This document shows positions 14,421 through 22,885 of a stretch of 32,780 bases of DNA, one piece after another. Position numbers and translations under genes: made by a program. The DNA is taken from NCBI GenBank assembly GCA_025928655.1, contig JAICJC010000031.1, positions 1-32,780 on the forward strand. The letters run 5' to 3'. The stretch is from Thermoleophilia bacterium (GTDB lineage Bacteria; Actinomycetota; Thermoleophilia; Gaiellales; JAICJC01). The notes beneath the pieces were generated by a model that saw only the letters and a list, made by a program, of their open reading frames with translations, was not told the DNA's origin and ran no database searches. Position 1 is the first letter of the stretch. Every line of letters begins with the position of its first letter.

Positions 14421-14947
14421 GGGGCCGTCTCCCGTTCCGTCCGCAGGGATTCCGCCAGCCGCGCCCGGGCCCGGTGCAGCCGCGACTTGACCGTGCCCGC
14501 GGGCAGGTCGAGCGCGATCGCCGCCTCGTCCATCGACATGCCGACCACGTCGCAGGCCACCGCGACCACCCGGAACTCCGGCTCGAGCGCCGCGAGGGCG
14601 TCGAGCAGGTCGAGCCGGGCCTCGGCCGGTGTGTCGACGCTGGTGGCGGGCACCTCGTCGACCGGCTCGGCGGTGCGGCCCCGGCGCTCGAGGACGTCGT
14701 AGGCCTTGCGCACGACGATCCGGTAGATCCAGGTCGAGAAGCGCGCGTTGAAGCGGAAGCTGCCGAGCCCGCGCCACGCCGACACGAGCCCCTCCTGGAC
14801 GCAGTCGTACGCGTCCGCATCGGACAGCGTGATGCGGAGCGCGAGCGTGTAGAGCCGGTCCTGGTAGCGCACCACCAGCTCCTCGAATGCGGACTCGTCG
14901 CCGTCGGCCGCCCGCCTGGCCAGCACCTCGTCGGACGCGCTCTGCAC
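14417..14947 (-). CDS. ECF-type RNA polymerase sigma factor
   Basis: This 176-residue sigma-70 family protein contains region 2 (about 8-75, DESAFEELVVRYQDRLYTLALR and AYDCVQEGLVSAWRGLGSFRFNARFSTWIYRI). Region 4 is near 115-168, with the helix-turn-helix SMDEAAIALDLPAGTVKSRL. Region 3 is absent, as expected for ECF factors. It directs RNA polymerase to a stress or envelope regulon that cannot be read here. The frame is open to 15010, but the GTG at 14947 is preferred: it begins the conserved QSASDEVLARRAADGDE segment and lies 6 nt after a TACCAT element. It is translationally coupled to the downstream anti-sigma gene. Confidence 0.93.
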   Translation of the reverse strand: MQSASDEVLARRAADGDESAFEELVVRYQDRLYTLALRITLSDADAYDCVQEGLVSAWRGLGSFRFNARFSTWIYRIVVRKAYDVLERRGRTAEPVDEVPATSVDTPAEARLDLLDALAALEPEFRVVAVACDVVGMSMDEAAIALDLPAGTVKSRLHRARARLAESLRTERETAP

Positions 14948-14953
14948 GCGACC

Positions 14954-14959
14954 ATGGTA
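14954..14959 (-). promoter_or_regulatory. Leaderless -10 element of the sigma-factor gene
   Basis: TACCAT on the minus strand, 6 nt before the GTG at 14947. No ECF-type -35 (GGAAC) is visible at the right distance, so autoregulation is not supported by sequence. Confidence 0.5.
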
Positions 14960-15051
14960 CGCCCGAGGCGGGGAAAGGCCAGGGAGCGGGAGTGTCAGGA
15001 CATCCTGCATCGGCCCACTTCAGACGGCCGGGGCAGCCAGACGGTTCCCGG

Positions 15052-15057
15052 TATACT
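15052..15057 (+). promoter_or_regulatory. -10 element of the tRNA-Pro gene
   Basis: TATACT lies 9 nt before the first base of the tRNA. The -35 region is not recognisable. Confidence 0.6.
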
Positions 15058-15066
15058 CGGACGCCT

Positions 15067-15142
<76 letters not shown>

Positions 15143-15267
15143 AGGCGAAATCGCACGACCAATGGCCGTAGTCCTGGCTCCGCCTCATCCACATACCTCG
15201 GATGGGGGAGTACGACAAGCGCCATCGCGGATAGGGTGGCGTGGCTCTCTGTTGGGGGAGATGATCG

Positions 15268-16449
15268 GTGAACGGGGTTCGGGTGAAGCGCGGCGAGCGA
15301 GCGCGCCGAGTGCGTGGATTGGGACGGTGGTCGCGGGCGGGCGAGCTGAACTGGCTTGCTGCGATCGTGTCCGATTCGCAGGATGCGATCGTCTCGAAGA
15401 GCCTTGACGGGACGATCCTGTCGTGGAATCCGGGTGCCGAGCGGCTGTACGGGTTCAGCGCGAAGGATGCGATCGGGCGTCACATCGCCATCATCGTGCC
15501 CGAGGATCGCCAGGACGAGATCGAAACGATTCTCGATCGAATCCGTCGCGGCGACAAGATCGAGGCGCACGAAACGGTGCGCCGGCGCAAAGACGGCGAG
15601 CTGGTGCTGGTATCCGTAACGGTCTCTCCCATCTGTGTCCCCGACGGCGGCGTGGTCGCGGCGTCGGTGATCGCCCGTGACGTGACCCGCCGGTTCGAGA
15701 TAGAGCGGGCGCTGGCCGAGAGCGAGCAGCATCGCCGTTCCATTCTGGCCGGCATGTTGCGGGCCGAGGAGGAGGAGCGAAGCCGGATCGCGACCGCCCT
15801 GCACGACGACACCGTGCAGGTGATGACCGCGTCACTGCTTGCGATGGATCGAGCCGCCTTGGTGGCCCGTCGCCACGGCGACACACGGGTCGAGGACGCG
15901 CTCGCATATGCCCGAGCGACACTGGAGGAGGCAACAGAACGGACACGCCGGCTGATGTTCGAGCTGCGCCCCGCCGTGCTTCACGAGCACGGCCTCGCCG
16001 CCGCCCTGCGCCTGCTGGCCGACCAGACCGCGCGGGAAGTCGGCGCCACCGCGCGCGTCGAAGACCACGCCGGCCGCTACGACACCGTCACGGAAGAACT
16101 GCTCTACCGCTCGGCACAGGAGGCCCTGGCAAACGTCCGCCGCCATGCCGGCGCCGACACCATCACCATCGAGTTGAACCGGCGGCCTGGCTGGCTCGAG
16201 GTCGCGATCGAGGACGATGGTCGTGGCTTCGACGTCGTCGATGTCCGCAACCGCCCCGACGCCGCCTTCCACTTCGGCCTCGAAACGCTGGTCGAGCGGG
16301 TACGCGTTGCCGGCGGCCACGCCCACGTCGCATCGAACCCAGGCAGCGGGACGCGCGTGTCCTTCGCGCTCCCGGTCACAGACGAACCGGCAGCATCACC
16401 AGAGTCAACGTCACGGCCGACCGAGGCCCGAGCGCCGCGACGCAGCTAG
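15268..16449 (+). CDS. PAS-domain sensor histidine kinase, NarL-associated type
   Basis: This 393-residue protein has a basic N-terminus and a PAS domain (about 30-145, DAIVSKSLDGTILSWNPGAE and GYR-type YGFSAKDAIGRH). A HisKA_3 dimerisation helix follows with phosphoacceptor His179 in IATALHDDTVQ. The HATPase domain is about 255-370, with an N-box region EALANVRRHAGA, a DDGRGFD G1 box, and SNPGSGTRVSFALP. No membrane helix is seen, so it senses a cytoplasmic signal, perhaps through a PAS-bound ligand. The GTG at 15268 has GGGGGAG 7 nt upstream, and TAGGGT at 15232-15237 is a likely -10. No response regulator is adjacent, so it is an orphan here. The C-terminal tail is Ser/Arg-rich. Confidence 0.92.
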   Translation: MNGVRVKRGERARRVRGLGRWSRAGELNWLAAIVSDSQDAIVSKSLDGTILSWNPGAERLYGFSAKDAIGRHIAIIVPEDRQDEIETILDRIRRGDKIEAHETVRRRKDGELVLVSVTVSPICVPDGGVVAASVIARDVTRRFEIERALAESEQHRRSILAGMLRAEEEERSRIATALHDDTVQVMTASLLAMDRAALVARRHGDTRVEDALAYARATLEEATERTRRLMFELRPAVLHEHGLAAALRLLADQTAREVGATARVEDHAGRYDTVTEELLYRSAQEALANVRRHAGADTITIELNRRPGWLEVAIEDDGRGFDVVDVRNRPDAAFHFGLETLVERVRVAGGHAHVASNPGSGTRVSFALPVTDEPAASPESTSRPTEARAPRRS

Positions 16450-16573
16450 GCGTCGCTCGTTGGCGGGAGCTTTCTTGGACCCGCGTTGACGGCCCTCTTG
16501 TGCGTCCGGGAACCTCTCGTACCCTGGGCTCTTACGGGCTGTAGTACGCGCGTGTCTCGAGGGTGGGAGGGCG

Positions 16574-17734
16574 ATGTCCAGGTCGACCGTAACGATGTTC
16601 GTTGCCGTGGTCGCGGCATTTGGGGCGGTGGCACCCACGCCCGCATCCGCGGCGCCGATGGCCGGGCCGCAGAGCGCGCCGATGGCCACGTGGCAGGCCG
16701 GGGGCCGGGTGCGGACGCTCGCTGTCGCGAACGGGATCGCCTACCTGGGGGGCTCGTTCACGACGCTGTTTTCGCACGGGACGCGGCGCACCGTCGTTCG
16801 CAACCACCTCGCTGCCATCAACGTGTCCACCGGCGCCCCGACCTCCTGGAATCCGAACGTGAACGGCTCGGTGCGGATCATCCGCGTGATCGGAAACCGG
16901 GTGTACATCGGTGGAAGCTTCACCTCGGTGGGCGGCCACCGCGTGCGAAACGTCGCTGCTGTCGGCCGGCTGGGCGGCCGCCTGGTGCGTGGGTTCACCG
17001 CATCGGCGAACGCTGCGGTCAATGCCCTTGCAGCGTCGAACACGACCCTGTACGTCGGCGGCGCCTTCAGCAGGGTCGACGGTGTCGCCCGCCGCACGCT
17101 CGCCGCGGTGTCGCTTGCGACCGGCGCGTTGCGCCCCGCGTTCCGTGCAGGTACCAGCGGGGTCGTGAACACGCTGCTTCGCGATGCCGGGACGGGACGT
17201 CTCTACGTCGGCGGCAAGTTCGCGCGCATCGATGGCCTCCCGCGGCCCTTCCTCGGTGCTGTCGGTTCCCGGCGCGGTGCGGCGTTCCGGTGGGCGAACG
17301 CGCCGCTCGGGCAGGTGTGGTCGCTCGCGCTGCGGCCGGGCGGGTCGCTCTACGCGGCCGTGGGCGGCCATGAGGGTGGCCAGCTCGACTCCTATGCCCC
17401 CGCGACCGGCCGGCGGCGCTGGCACCGGTTCGCCGATGGCGACGTGCAGGTCGTCACGCTGAGCGGCGGCGAGGTGCTGGCCGGCGGCCATTTCCTGAAC
17501 GTCTGCGGGACGAACGCGGGCGGTGGAAGTCCGTGGGTCTGCGCCGTTCCGGTGCAGCGCGACCGCTTCTTCGCCACGGACATGACCGGCGCCGTCCAGT
17601 CGTGGGATCCGGGCGCGAACAGTCTGTACGGTGTCTGGGCGCTGCGCGCCGATCCGCAGCACGTCATCGCCGGCGGCGACTTCACCGTCGTCGACGGAAG
17701 CCACCAGGCGCGGTTCGCCGAGTTCCTGCGCTGA
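16574..17734 (+). CDS. Secreted beta-propeller-like repeat protein
   Basis: This 386-residue exported protein has a signal peptide ending near APTPASA (about residue 26). At least five repeats of about 45-60 residues follow, with the pattern YLGGSFTTL, YIGGSFTSVGG, YVGGAFSRVDG, YVGGKFARIDG and VIAGGDFTVVDG. Each is followed by a segment that ends in a strand and TG turn. This is the pattern of secreted propeller proteins of the delta-60/DUF5122 kind. Ligand and role are unknown. A Cys pair (VCGTNAGGGSPWVCAV) in the fifth unit may form a disulfide. A GGGAGGG Shine-Dalgarno precedes the ATG. It stands alone after the histidine kinase gene with a 124-nt gap. Confidence 0.8.
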   Translation: MSRSTVTMFVAVVAAFGAVAPTPASAAPMAGPQSAPMATWQAGGRVRTLAVANGIAYLGGSFTTLFSHGTRRTVVRNHLAAINVSTGAPTSWNPNVNGSVRIIRVIGNRVYIGGSFTSVGGHRVRNVAAVGRLGGRLVRGFTASANAAVNALAASNTTLYVGGAFSRVDGVARRTLAAVSLATGALRPAFRAGTSGVVNTLLRDAGTGRLYVGGKFARIDGLPRPFLGAVGSRRGAAFRWANAPLGQVWSLALRPGGSLYAAVGGHEGGQLDSYAPATGRRRWHRFADGDVQVVTLSGGEVLAGGHFLNVCGTNAGGGSPWVCAVPVQRDRFFATDMTGAVQSWDPGANSLYGVWALRADPQHVIAGGDFTVVDGSHQARFAEFLR

Positions 17735-17771
17735 GCCCGGGGCCCGCCGCGGCGAGCCGAGGCGGTCCTCG

Positions 17772-18023
17772 TCAGTACACCCATCCTGACCCCGGAGTCC
17801 TCCGCGGACGCCGGATGAGCTCCAGCTTGTATCCCACCTGGACGAGGCTTTTCAACGGCAGCGCCGCCGGGCGATCAGTCACCGCAGTCTGGTACAGCAG
17901 CACGTCGCCCTGGACGACGCCGCGCACCGTACGACGTGCACGCTGAGGCAGATATGCCCCTGTCGCCAGCCTCGCCTCAACCTCGTCACCCGACCGAGGA
18001 CGACGACGAAACACCGGGGACAT
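17772..18023 (-). CDS. Small hypothetical protein (83 aa)
   Basis: I do not recognise this 83-residue basic protein. The middle segment VVQGDVLLYQTAVTDRPAALP and the closing VGYKLELIRRP look like beta strands of a small domain. No Shine-Dalgarno sequence is clear and the codon signal is weak. It is kept because the composition is more protein-like than in the overlapping frames and nothing else fills the gap. Confidence 0.4.
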   Translation of the reverse strand: MSPVFRRRPRSGDEVEARLATGAYLPQRARRTVRGVVQGDVLLYQTAVTDRPAALPLKSLVQVGYKLELIRRPRRTPGSGWVY

Positions 18024-18132
18024 GCTGCGAATCTACACGATGCAGACGGTCGCTGCTTCCAGAAATCTCCAGCCACGGTAGCGAGCCTTTGAGCGGCTCA
18101 CCGACCGGCCAGGGGAGAAGCCTGGGGAGAGG

Positions 18133-18435
18133 TCATCGGTGCGGGCTGACCAGGGATCGGCGGATCAGATACAGGGAGCCGGCGAACGGCACGAAGGCCG
18201 CCATGACGGCTAGCACGCGGTCGCGGCGCAGGCACATTGCTGCCGCCGCGATGACGCCCCCCATGAGGCCGAGCGCCAGGCCAACCGATGTGCCCGCCAT
18301 CCCGATCCCGCTCCATCCGACGCGCTCGGGCGCGACCGCCCCGACCCACAGCCCGGCCGTGCTGACCGTCGCCGCGCCCGCCGCCCACTTTCCAAGCCGA
18401 CTCGCCGGCAAGACCACCGACCGCAACGTGCCCAT
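18133..18435 (-). CDS. Small membrane protein (100 aa)
   Basis: This 100-residue protein has two or three hydrophobic segments (AAGAATVSTAGLWVGAVAP, then SVGLALGLMGGVIAAAAMC). It ends in a basic stretch with FVPFAGSLYLIRRSL, so it is an inner-membrane protein of unknown function. The frame is open to 18504, but GGGGGA lies 7 nt before the ATG at 18435 and hydrophobic content begins there. It sits about 100 nt after the GH26-like gene on the same strand. Confidence 0.6.
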   Translation of the reverse strand: MGTLRSVVLPASRLGKWAAGAATVSTAGLWVGAVAPERVGWSGIGMAGTSVGLALGLMGGVIAAAAMCLRRDRVLAVMAAFVPFAGSLYLIRRSLVSPHR

Positions 18436-18535
18436 ACTCGTTCCCCCAGTTACTCGAAGCTGCCCGCCCGGGGCAGAGTCTACCCGCAGGGCTTGCCGGC
18501 GCACGCGTGCCCGGACGAGGGCGGGCGCGCCGGCG

Positions 18536-19432
18536 TCAGCGATGGAACCAGCGGCGCAGCCCCCAGGTCCGGAACGCCGCCAGCGTGTGCCGGTTGGAGC
18601 CGACCTGGAAGTTGTAGCCCTTGGGGCTTGTCGAGTCGAAGTAGGCGACGGCGTGGATCACCGGGTGGTGGTGGATCCACTTCGCGCCCGCCAGCATCCA
18701 GTTCGGGGTGCGCGGGTCGGCCGCCGGCGAGGCCACCTCGGAGATCATCATGCGCTTGCCGTGGTCGACGGCGAACCGGTACGCGTTCGAGAAGATCGCG
18801 CCGAAGGAGCGCCACGTCTTCCCGGGGAAGTTGTAGCCGTCGGTGCCCACCCAGTTCACGTACTTGTTGCCGGGCCAGTACGACCTGGCGATCCCGTCGT
18901 GGAAGTCGAACGCCATCGGGCACCACACGATGCGGACGTTCCTCGCGCCGACGGCGCGGAAGATGTTGTGCAGGCGGCGAAACGCCGCGCGCACCTCGGC
19001 CGGCGAGCCGATGTAGCGCGGATGCCCGTGGGGCTGGTCGAACTCGTAGAACGGGCGCAGGAACACTCTGCCGTGAAGCGCCTTGAGACCGGCGGCGGCG
19101 CGTTGGATGACGGCGTCCTGGCTGCCGCCGGCGATCGCGGCGGCGGTGGTCGTCGGCGCCGCCGACCACGACACGAGCGGGAGGTGCCCACCGCGCAGGT
19201 AGTCGCCGATCGATGACCACTGCTTGAACGTCCACGGAACGTAGCGGTGGACGATCGCCAGCCGCCGGCCGACGCGCCCCTGCAGCCCTGCGATGCCGCC
19301 CTGCTCGTTCGGGAAGGCGCCCCACAGCGCTCCACGCGCCGGTACGACGGGCGGCTTTGCCGCCTGGGCAAGCTGCGGCGCCGCCGCGGCGAGCACCATC
19401 GAGAGCATGGCCATCACGAGCGCACGTCGCAT
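18536..19432 (-). CDS. Secreted glycoside hydrolase, GH26-like
   Basis: This 298-residue exported protein has a signal peptide (about 1-24) and a TIM-barrel that resembles beta-mannanases of family GH26. Candidate catalytic residues are Glu130 (acid/base, in FLRPFYEFD, where GH26 has RPFHEMN) and Glu232 (nucleophile, in MMISEVASP). A WCP motif near 170, the YWPGNKYVNWVGTDGYNF stretch and a terminal YFDS strand fit the same fold. It would act outside the cell on a beta-mannan or related glucan; the His-to-Tyr change before the acid/base makes the substrate uncertain. GGGGAGG at 19439-19445 decides the ATG at 19432 over the upstream ATG at 19477. Confidence 0.8.
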   Translation of the reverse strand: MRRALVMAMLSMVLAAAAPQLAQAAKPPVVPARGALWGAFPNEQGGIAGLQGRVGRRLAIVHRYVPWTFKQWSSIGDYLRGGHLPLVSWSAAPTTTAAAIAGGSQDAVIQRAAAGLKALHGRVFLRPFYEFDQPHGHPRYIGSPAEVRAAFRRLHNIFRAVGARNVRIVWCPMAFDFHDGIARSYWPGNKYVNWVGTDGYNFPGKTWRSFGAIFSNAYRFAVDHGKRMMISEVASPAADPRTPNWMLAGAKWIHHHPVIHAVAYFDSTSPKGYNFQVGSNRHTLAAFRTWGLRRWFHR

Positions 19433-19438
19433 CCAGAT

Positions 19439-19445
19439 CCTCCCC
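19439..19445 (-). promoter_or_regulatory. Shine-Dalgarno deciding the GH26-like start
   Basis: GGGGAGG on the minus strand is 6 nt before the ATG at 19432, inside the longer frame opened at 19477. Confidence 0.65.
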
Positions 19446-19565
19446 GATCGTTTCGCCGCGGCGGCCGCCTCGTCCATGAGCGAGCCCCTCTACCGCATCG
19501 GCGTGCCGGCGCCCATTCTGCAGCGTGTGTGTAAGGACCCCGAAGGCAGTTGGCTAGGGAGTTGT

Positions 19566-19586
19566 AAAAACCTGGGGCTTCAGCCC
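19566..19586 (-). terminator. Small hairpin with T tract at the end of the Tat-exported gene
   Basis: On the minus strand GGGC-TGAA-GCCC (19586 to 19575) overlaps the TGA stop. It is followed after a few bases by five T (19570 to 19566). The 4-bp stem is short, so termination may be weak. Confidence 0.45.
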
Positions 19587-20794
19587 ATCCGGCGGAACCG
19601 CGGCACCCACAGCGTGGCGTGCACCTTGCCGATCGCCTCGGCGCCCGTGTCGAACCTGATGGCGAGCGGCGTGCCGGCCGGGGTGAGGGTGCCCTGGTAG
19701 CGGACGTTCGCGAAGTGGTAGGTGTGGCGCTCCCAGGTGCAGGAGTGGCCGGGCGACACGTGCGGCCTGGCGGTCGAACGGAAGATCGACGAGCCGCCCA
19801 TGAACGGCACGCCCTTCGTGCGCACCGCCTCGTGGATACCGCGCCGGGTGTGCACGATGCGGCCCATGTCGGCACCCGGGCCGAGGCCGATCGCCACGTG
19901 GGTGGTGCCGGGGCCGAACGGGTTCGTCGTGGTCTGGCCGAGCTGGACGAGCCGATGCCGGTGCACGCCGAGCTGGGTCAGCCAGTAGGTGGTGAAGGTC
20001 GAGTGGGCGAGCGTGGGCCCGGTGCAGGGCTCGCGGAAGATGGACGCCCGAGGCGTGGGCAGGACGTGCGCACGGGAGACGGCCGCCGCCGCCGCGCTCG
20101 AGATGAAGCTCCCGCAGCCGGGGTCGTGCACGACGGTGGCCGTCGCGGGCGGCGTCGTGATGTTCCCGAAGAAGGGGACGGTGCCGGTCGCGATCTCGAA
20201 CGTGGTCGCCGAGAGCGATCCGCCCGCCACCTGGAACGTCCCCCGGCCGCCGGTGATGAGCGAGCAGGCGAGCTGCTCGGCGGAGCCGACGGCGCGGAAG
20301 CGCATGTCGATGGCGCTCGGGTCGATGCTCGTCCTGGTTCGCACGTGGGCGCGTGTGAGGTCCGGGCTCGTCGTGAGCGTGAGCCCGTTGAGCGGCGCGT
20401 AGCCGTAGATGTGATCCTGCTCCCCCGTCAGATGCCCGTCGCGGGCGGTCGTGCGATCGAGCTGGACGTCGACCTGCGGCGCCACGCCGAACGCCGCGGA
20501 CTGCGTGAAGACGCTCAGGTACATCTGATAGGTGCGCCCGTTCACCGTGATGTCCTGGGGATCTGCGAAGAGCTCGGTCGAGTCGAGGCTCACGGAGCCG
20601 GTCGCGTGCGGCAGGAGCCTGCTCATCCGGCGGGCGAGCGGGCCCGGGAGCGACACCTGCGGCAGCAGCCGCGGCGTGAACGCACGCAGCCGCATGCCGT
20701 GTGTGGAGGCCGATGCCTGTGCGCCGGTCGCCGCGAGCGTTGCCATGGCGACGGTCAGCGCCGTCGCCGCCCTGATGAATGTCCGTCGTCGCAC
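19580..20794 (-). CDS. Exported protein of unknown function with Tat-like signal
   Basis: This 404-residue protein begins MRRRTFIRAATALTVAMAT, with a twin-arginine-like RRRTFI and a hydrophobic core, cleaved near AQASA. The mature part is beta-rich and full of Thr, Gly and His. It has Cys residues that could pair (QLACSL, DPGCGSF, REPCTGP, HSCTWE) and no known catalytic motif that I can identify. It resembles large secreted proteins common in soil actinobacteria. The GTG at 20794 follows GGGGAG by 5 nt. It has a good sigma-70-type promoter and a small terminator, so it is probably transcribed alone. Confidence 0.75.
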   Translation of the reverse strand: MRRRTFIRAATALTVAMATLAATGAQASASTHGMRLRAFTPRLLPQVSLPGPLARRMSRLLPHATGSVSLDSTELFADPQDITVNGRTYQMYLSVFTQSAAFGVAPQVDVQLDRTTARDGHLTGEQDHIYGYAPLNGLTLTTSPDLTRAHVRTRTSIDPSAIDMRFRAVGSAEQLACSLITGGRGTFQVAGGSLSATTFEIATGTVPFFGNITTPPATATVVHDPGCGSFISSAAAAAVSRAHVLPTPRASIFREPCTGPTLAHSTFTTYWLTQLGVHRHRLVQLGQTTTNPFGPGTTHVAIGLGPGADMGRIVHTRRGIHEAVRTKGVPFMGGSSIFRSTARPHVSPGHSCTWERHTYHFANVRYQGTLTPAGTPLAIRFDTGAEAIGKVHATLWVPRFRRMG

Positions 20795-20820
20795 CTTCGC
20801 TCCCCTCGATCGCTACCTCG

Positions 20821-20848
20821 AGTGTAGAAGGCGTTGACTTTCGTGCAA
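20821..20848 (-). promoter_or_regulatory. Sigma-70-type promoter of the Tat-exported gene
   Basis: On the minus strand -35 TTGCAC (20848-20843), a 16-nt spacer and -10 TACACT (20826-20821) lie about 30 nt before the GTG at 20794. The region is AT-rich compared with its surroundings. Confidence 0.6.
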
Positions 20849-20861
20849 GGTTTCCTATCAA
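20834..20861 (+). promoter_or_regulatory. Sigma-70-type promoter of the SOS-box gene
   Basis: -35 TTGACT (20834-20839), a 16-nt spacer and -10 TATCAA (20856-20861) point toward the 114-aa gene. This promoter interleaves with the divergent one on the other strand. Confidence 0.5.
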
Positions 20862-20903
20862 CCTGTCATCAATACAAGGACGGTCGTCGGCGTGATCCGT
20901 GTG

Positions 20904-20917
20904 CGAACATGTGTTCG
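20904..20917. promoter_or_regulatory. SOS (LexA) box
   Basis: CGAACATGTGTTCG matches the Gram-positive LexA-box consensus CGAACRNRYGTTYG at every position. The arms extend to GCGAACA/TGTTCGC. It lies 2 nt before the ATG at 20920 and about 36 nt downstream of the predicted start site of transcription, where bound LexA would block elongation or initiation. Confidence 0.7.
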
Positions 20918-20919
20918 CC

Positions 20920-21264
20920 ATGACCTCGCAGGGGCACGCCTACTCCAGATTCACACGGGCGCTCAAGGGCGGCAACGCCCACATCGCCCTCGCCGCGGCG
21001 GCCGAGCTCCGGCACGTGAGCCTCGCGGACGCGCTCTCCCTGCTGCTCCTCATCCGCGATGACCGGCCGGTGCTCTACGACAAGGCGGCGGTGCGCTGGT
21101 TCGCCAAGTACGCCGCCGACGACCGCTACCTGCTGCTCCGCGACGCCCGCGAGCTGATCGACCTTCTCGACGGGATCGGGCGGCACGATCGCGTCGCCGT
21201 CGTCAGGCTCGAGCGGTGGCTGCGCGCGCGCGGCTACGACGACGAGGCCGGGCGCGTCGCGTGA
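20920..21264 (+). CDS. Small helical protein, probably SOS-controlled (114 aa)
   Basis: This 114-residue all-helical soluble protein opens MTSQGHAYSRFTRALKGGN. It continues with AHIALAAAAELRHVSLADALSLLLLIRDDRP, YDKAAVRWFAKYAADDRYLLLRDARELIDLL, and an Arg-rich end. I recall similar proteins in other Thermoleophilia-type genomes, none with known function; this is memory, not a search. The ATG at 20920 is preferred over the in-frame GTG at 20899 because conserved-looking sequence begins there and the LexA box would otherwise be coding. The LexA site suggests induction by DNA damage. No catalytic motif is visible. Confidence 0.75.
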   Translation: MTSQGHAYSRFTRALKGGNAHIALAAAAELRHVSLADALSLLLLIRDDRPVLYDKAAVRWFAKYAADDRYLLLRDARELIDLLDGIGRHDRVAVVRLERWLRARGYDDEAGRVA

Positions 21265-21338
21265 CGCGCGCCGGCCGGATGGGTACCCTCTCGCGCGGGG
21301 GAGGCCGTGGACGGGCCTCCGGCAGGAAGGAGACACTC

Positions 21339-22840
21339 ATGCACCGAGGGCTGCTCGCGCTGGCCCTGACCGTGCTCGCCGCCGTCGTCGCGGGCCCCGC
21401 GGATCCGGCCCAGGCGGCGATCTCGTGCCGGATCACCACCCAGACCACCCCGACGGCGTCGGGGACGACGCATGTCTCGTGGACGTGGGCGGTCAGCTGC
21501 ACCGGCGTCACCGGGAAGTACGCCGTGTACACGAGCGCGACGAACACCACGGCAGGCAGGTCGTACGGCAAGACGGGGGCCGGCAGCCCCTACTCGGCCG
21601 CGACGAGCGGCGCCACCGAGACCAGGACGATCGCGGCCTGCAAGCCGACCGACCGCTGGATCGACAAGGTGGCCGTGCGCACCACCAGCGGCAAGCTGCT
21701 CGCCGGGCCCACGACGAGCGCGTCGGTATCGATCTGCGCGCCGCCGTCCCCGCCGCCGCCCAGCGGCCCCTCCGTGCCGGCGAGCCTCACGCCGACCGTC
21801 GCGGGCGACACCGAGATCGACCTCTCCTGGAGCGCGTCCACCGACGACGCCGGCACGATCCAGGGCTACGGCGTCTACCGGGACGGCGGCCGGATCGCCC
21901 AGGTGACGGCCGGGACGACGCCCGCCGACACCGGGCTCGACCCGGGGACGACCCACTCCTATCAGGTGGACGCCTACGACGGCACCCGCACGAGCGCGCT
22001 CTCGCCCCGCGTGACGGCGACGACGACGGGCGGGAGCGGTGGGTCGTTCCAGCCGATCACGCACGTGATGGTGCTCTTCGACGAGAACCGCACCCAGGCG
22101 CAGGTGACCGTCCCGGGCTCGGCGATGTACATGCCGTTCCTGACGTCGCTCGGCGCCACCTACGCCCACACGACGAGCTACACGGCGATCCAGCATCCGA
22201 GCCTGCCCAACTACTTCGCGGTGACGAGCGGCTCGACCCAGGGCGTGTCGAACGACTGCGGCACCACCACGGCGATCTGCTCGACGGGTGCCGACGACAT
22301 CTTCCACCAGCTCGAGGTGAGCGGCGGGACGTGGGAGGAGTGGGCCGAGTCCGAGCCGGCCAACTGCGCCACCGCCAACAGCGGCCTCTACGTCGTCCAC
22401 CACGCGATCCCGCCGTTCTACACGGATCTCACCACTTGCGCGACCCAGGACTTCCCCCTCGACGTCGCCGCGGTGCCGCCGATCCGCGCGAGCTACACGT
22501 TCATCACGCCGAACAACGATCACAACGCGCACGGCTCGACCGGCTCCAACGGCGCCCCGGCCGTCGCCGACGACTGGCTGCGGACGCTGATGAGCCAGCT
22601 CATGGCCCAGCCCGCCTACACGGACGGCTCGACGCTCGTGATCCTCACCTGGGACGATGGCGTCGGCGCCAACCAGACGGTCAACACGGTGCTCGTCAAC
22701 CCGCGCTTCGGGGTATCACCCTCACTGGCGCCTACAACCACTACTCGACGCTGCGGCTGAGCGAGGAGCTGCTCCACCTGCCGCTCCTGGGGGCCGCTGC
22801 GACCGCCAACGACATGATGGCCGAGCTCGGGCTGCAGTGA
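21339..22840 (+). pseudogene. Secreted phosphoesterase (acid phosphatase/phospholipase C type), frameshifted
   Basis: The ATG at 21339 follows AAGGAG by 6 nt. The protein has a signal peptide (about 1-27), a Cys-containing N-terminal domain, a Pro linker, a fibronectin III domain (about 146-230) and a phosphoesterase domain. That domain shows FDENRT, HPSLPNYFAVTSG and LTWDDGVGANQT, as in secreted acid phosphatases and phosphatidylinositol phosphatases. At 22710-22713 the frame breaks: reading on gives a stop at 22760 after an unrelated tail. One more G would restore NPRFGGITLTGAYNHYSTL and a natural end at 22840. The lost part contains the conserved NHYS motif, so the product as written (473 aa) is probably inactive. 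A miscounted homopolymer in the read is an equal possibility. Confidence 0.8.
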
Positions 22841-22885
22841 AACGCGGCCGCCCCGGGGGCGGGCCGGGAGGAGGGCCGGACCGGC

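Noticed and set aside
20899-20919. GTG at 20899 as start of the small SOS-box gene
   Set aside because: It would place the LexA box inside the coding sequence and adds seven residues that do not look conserved.
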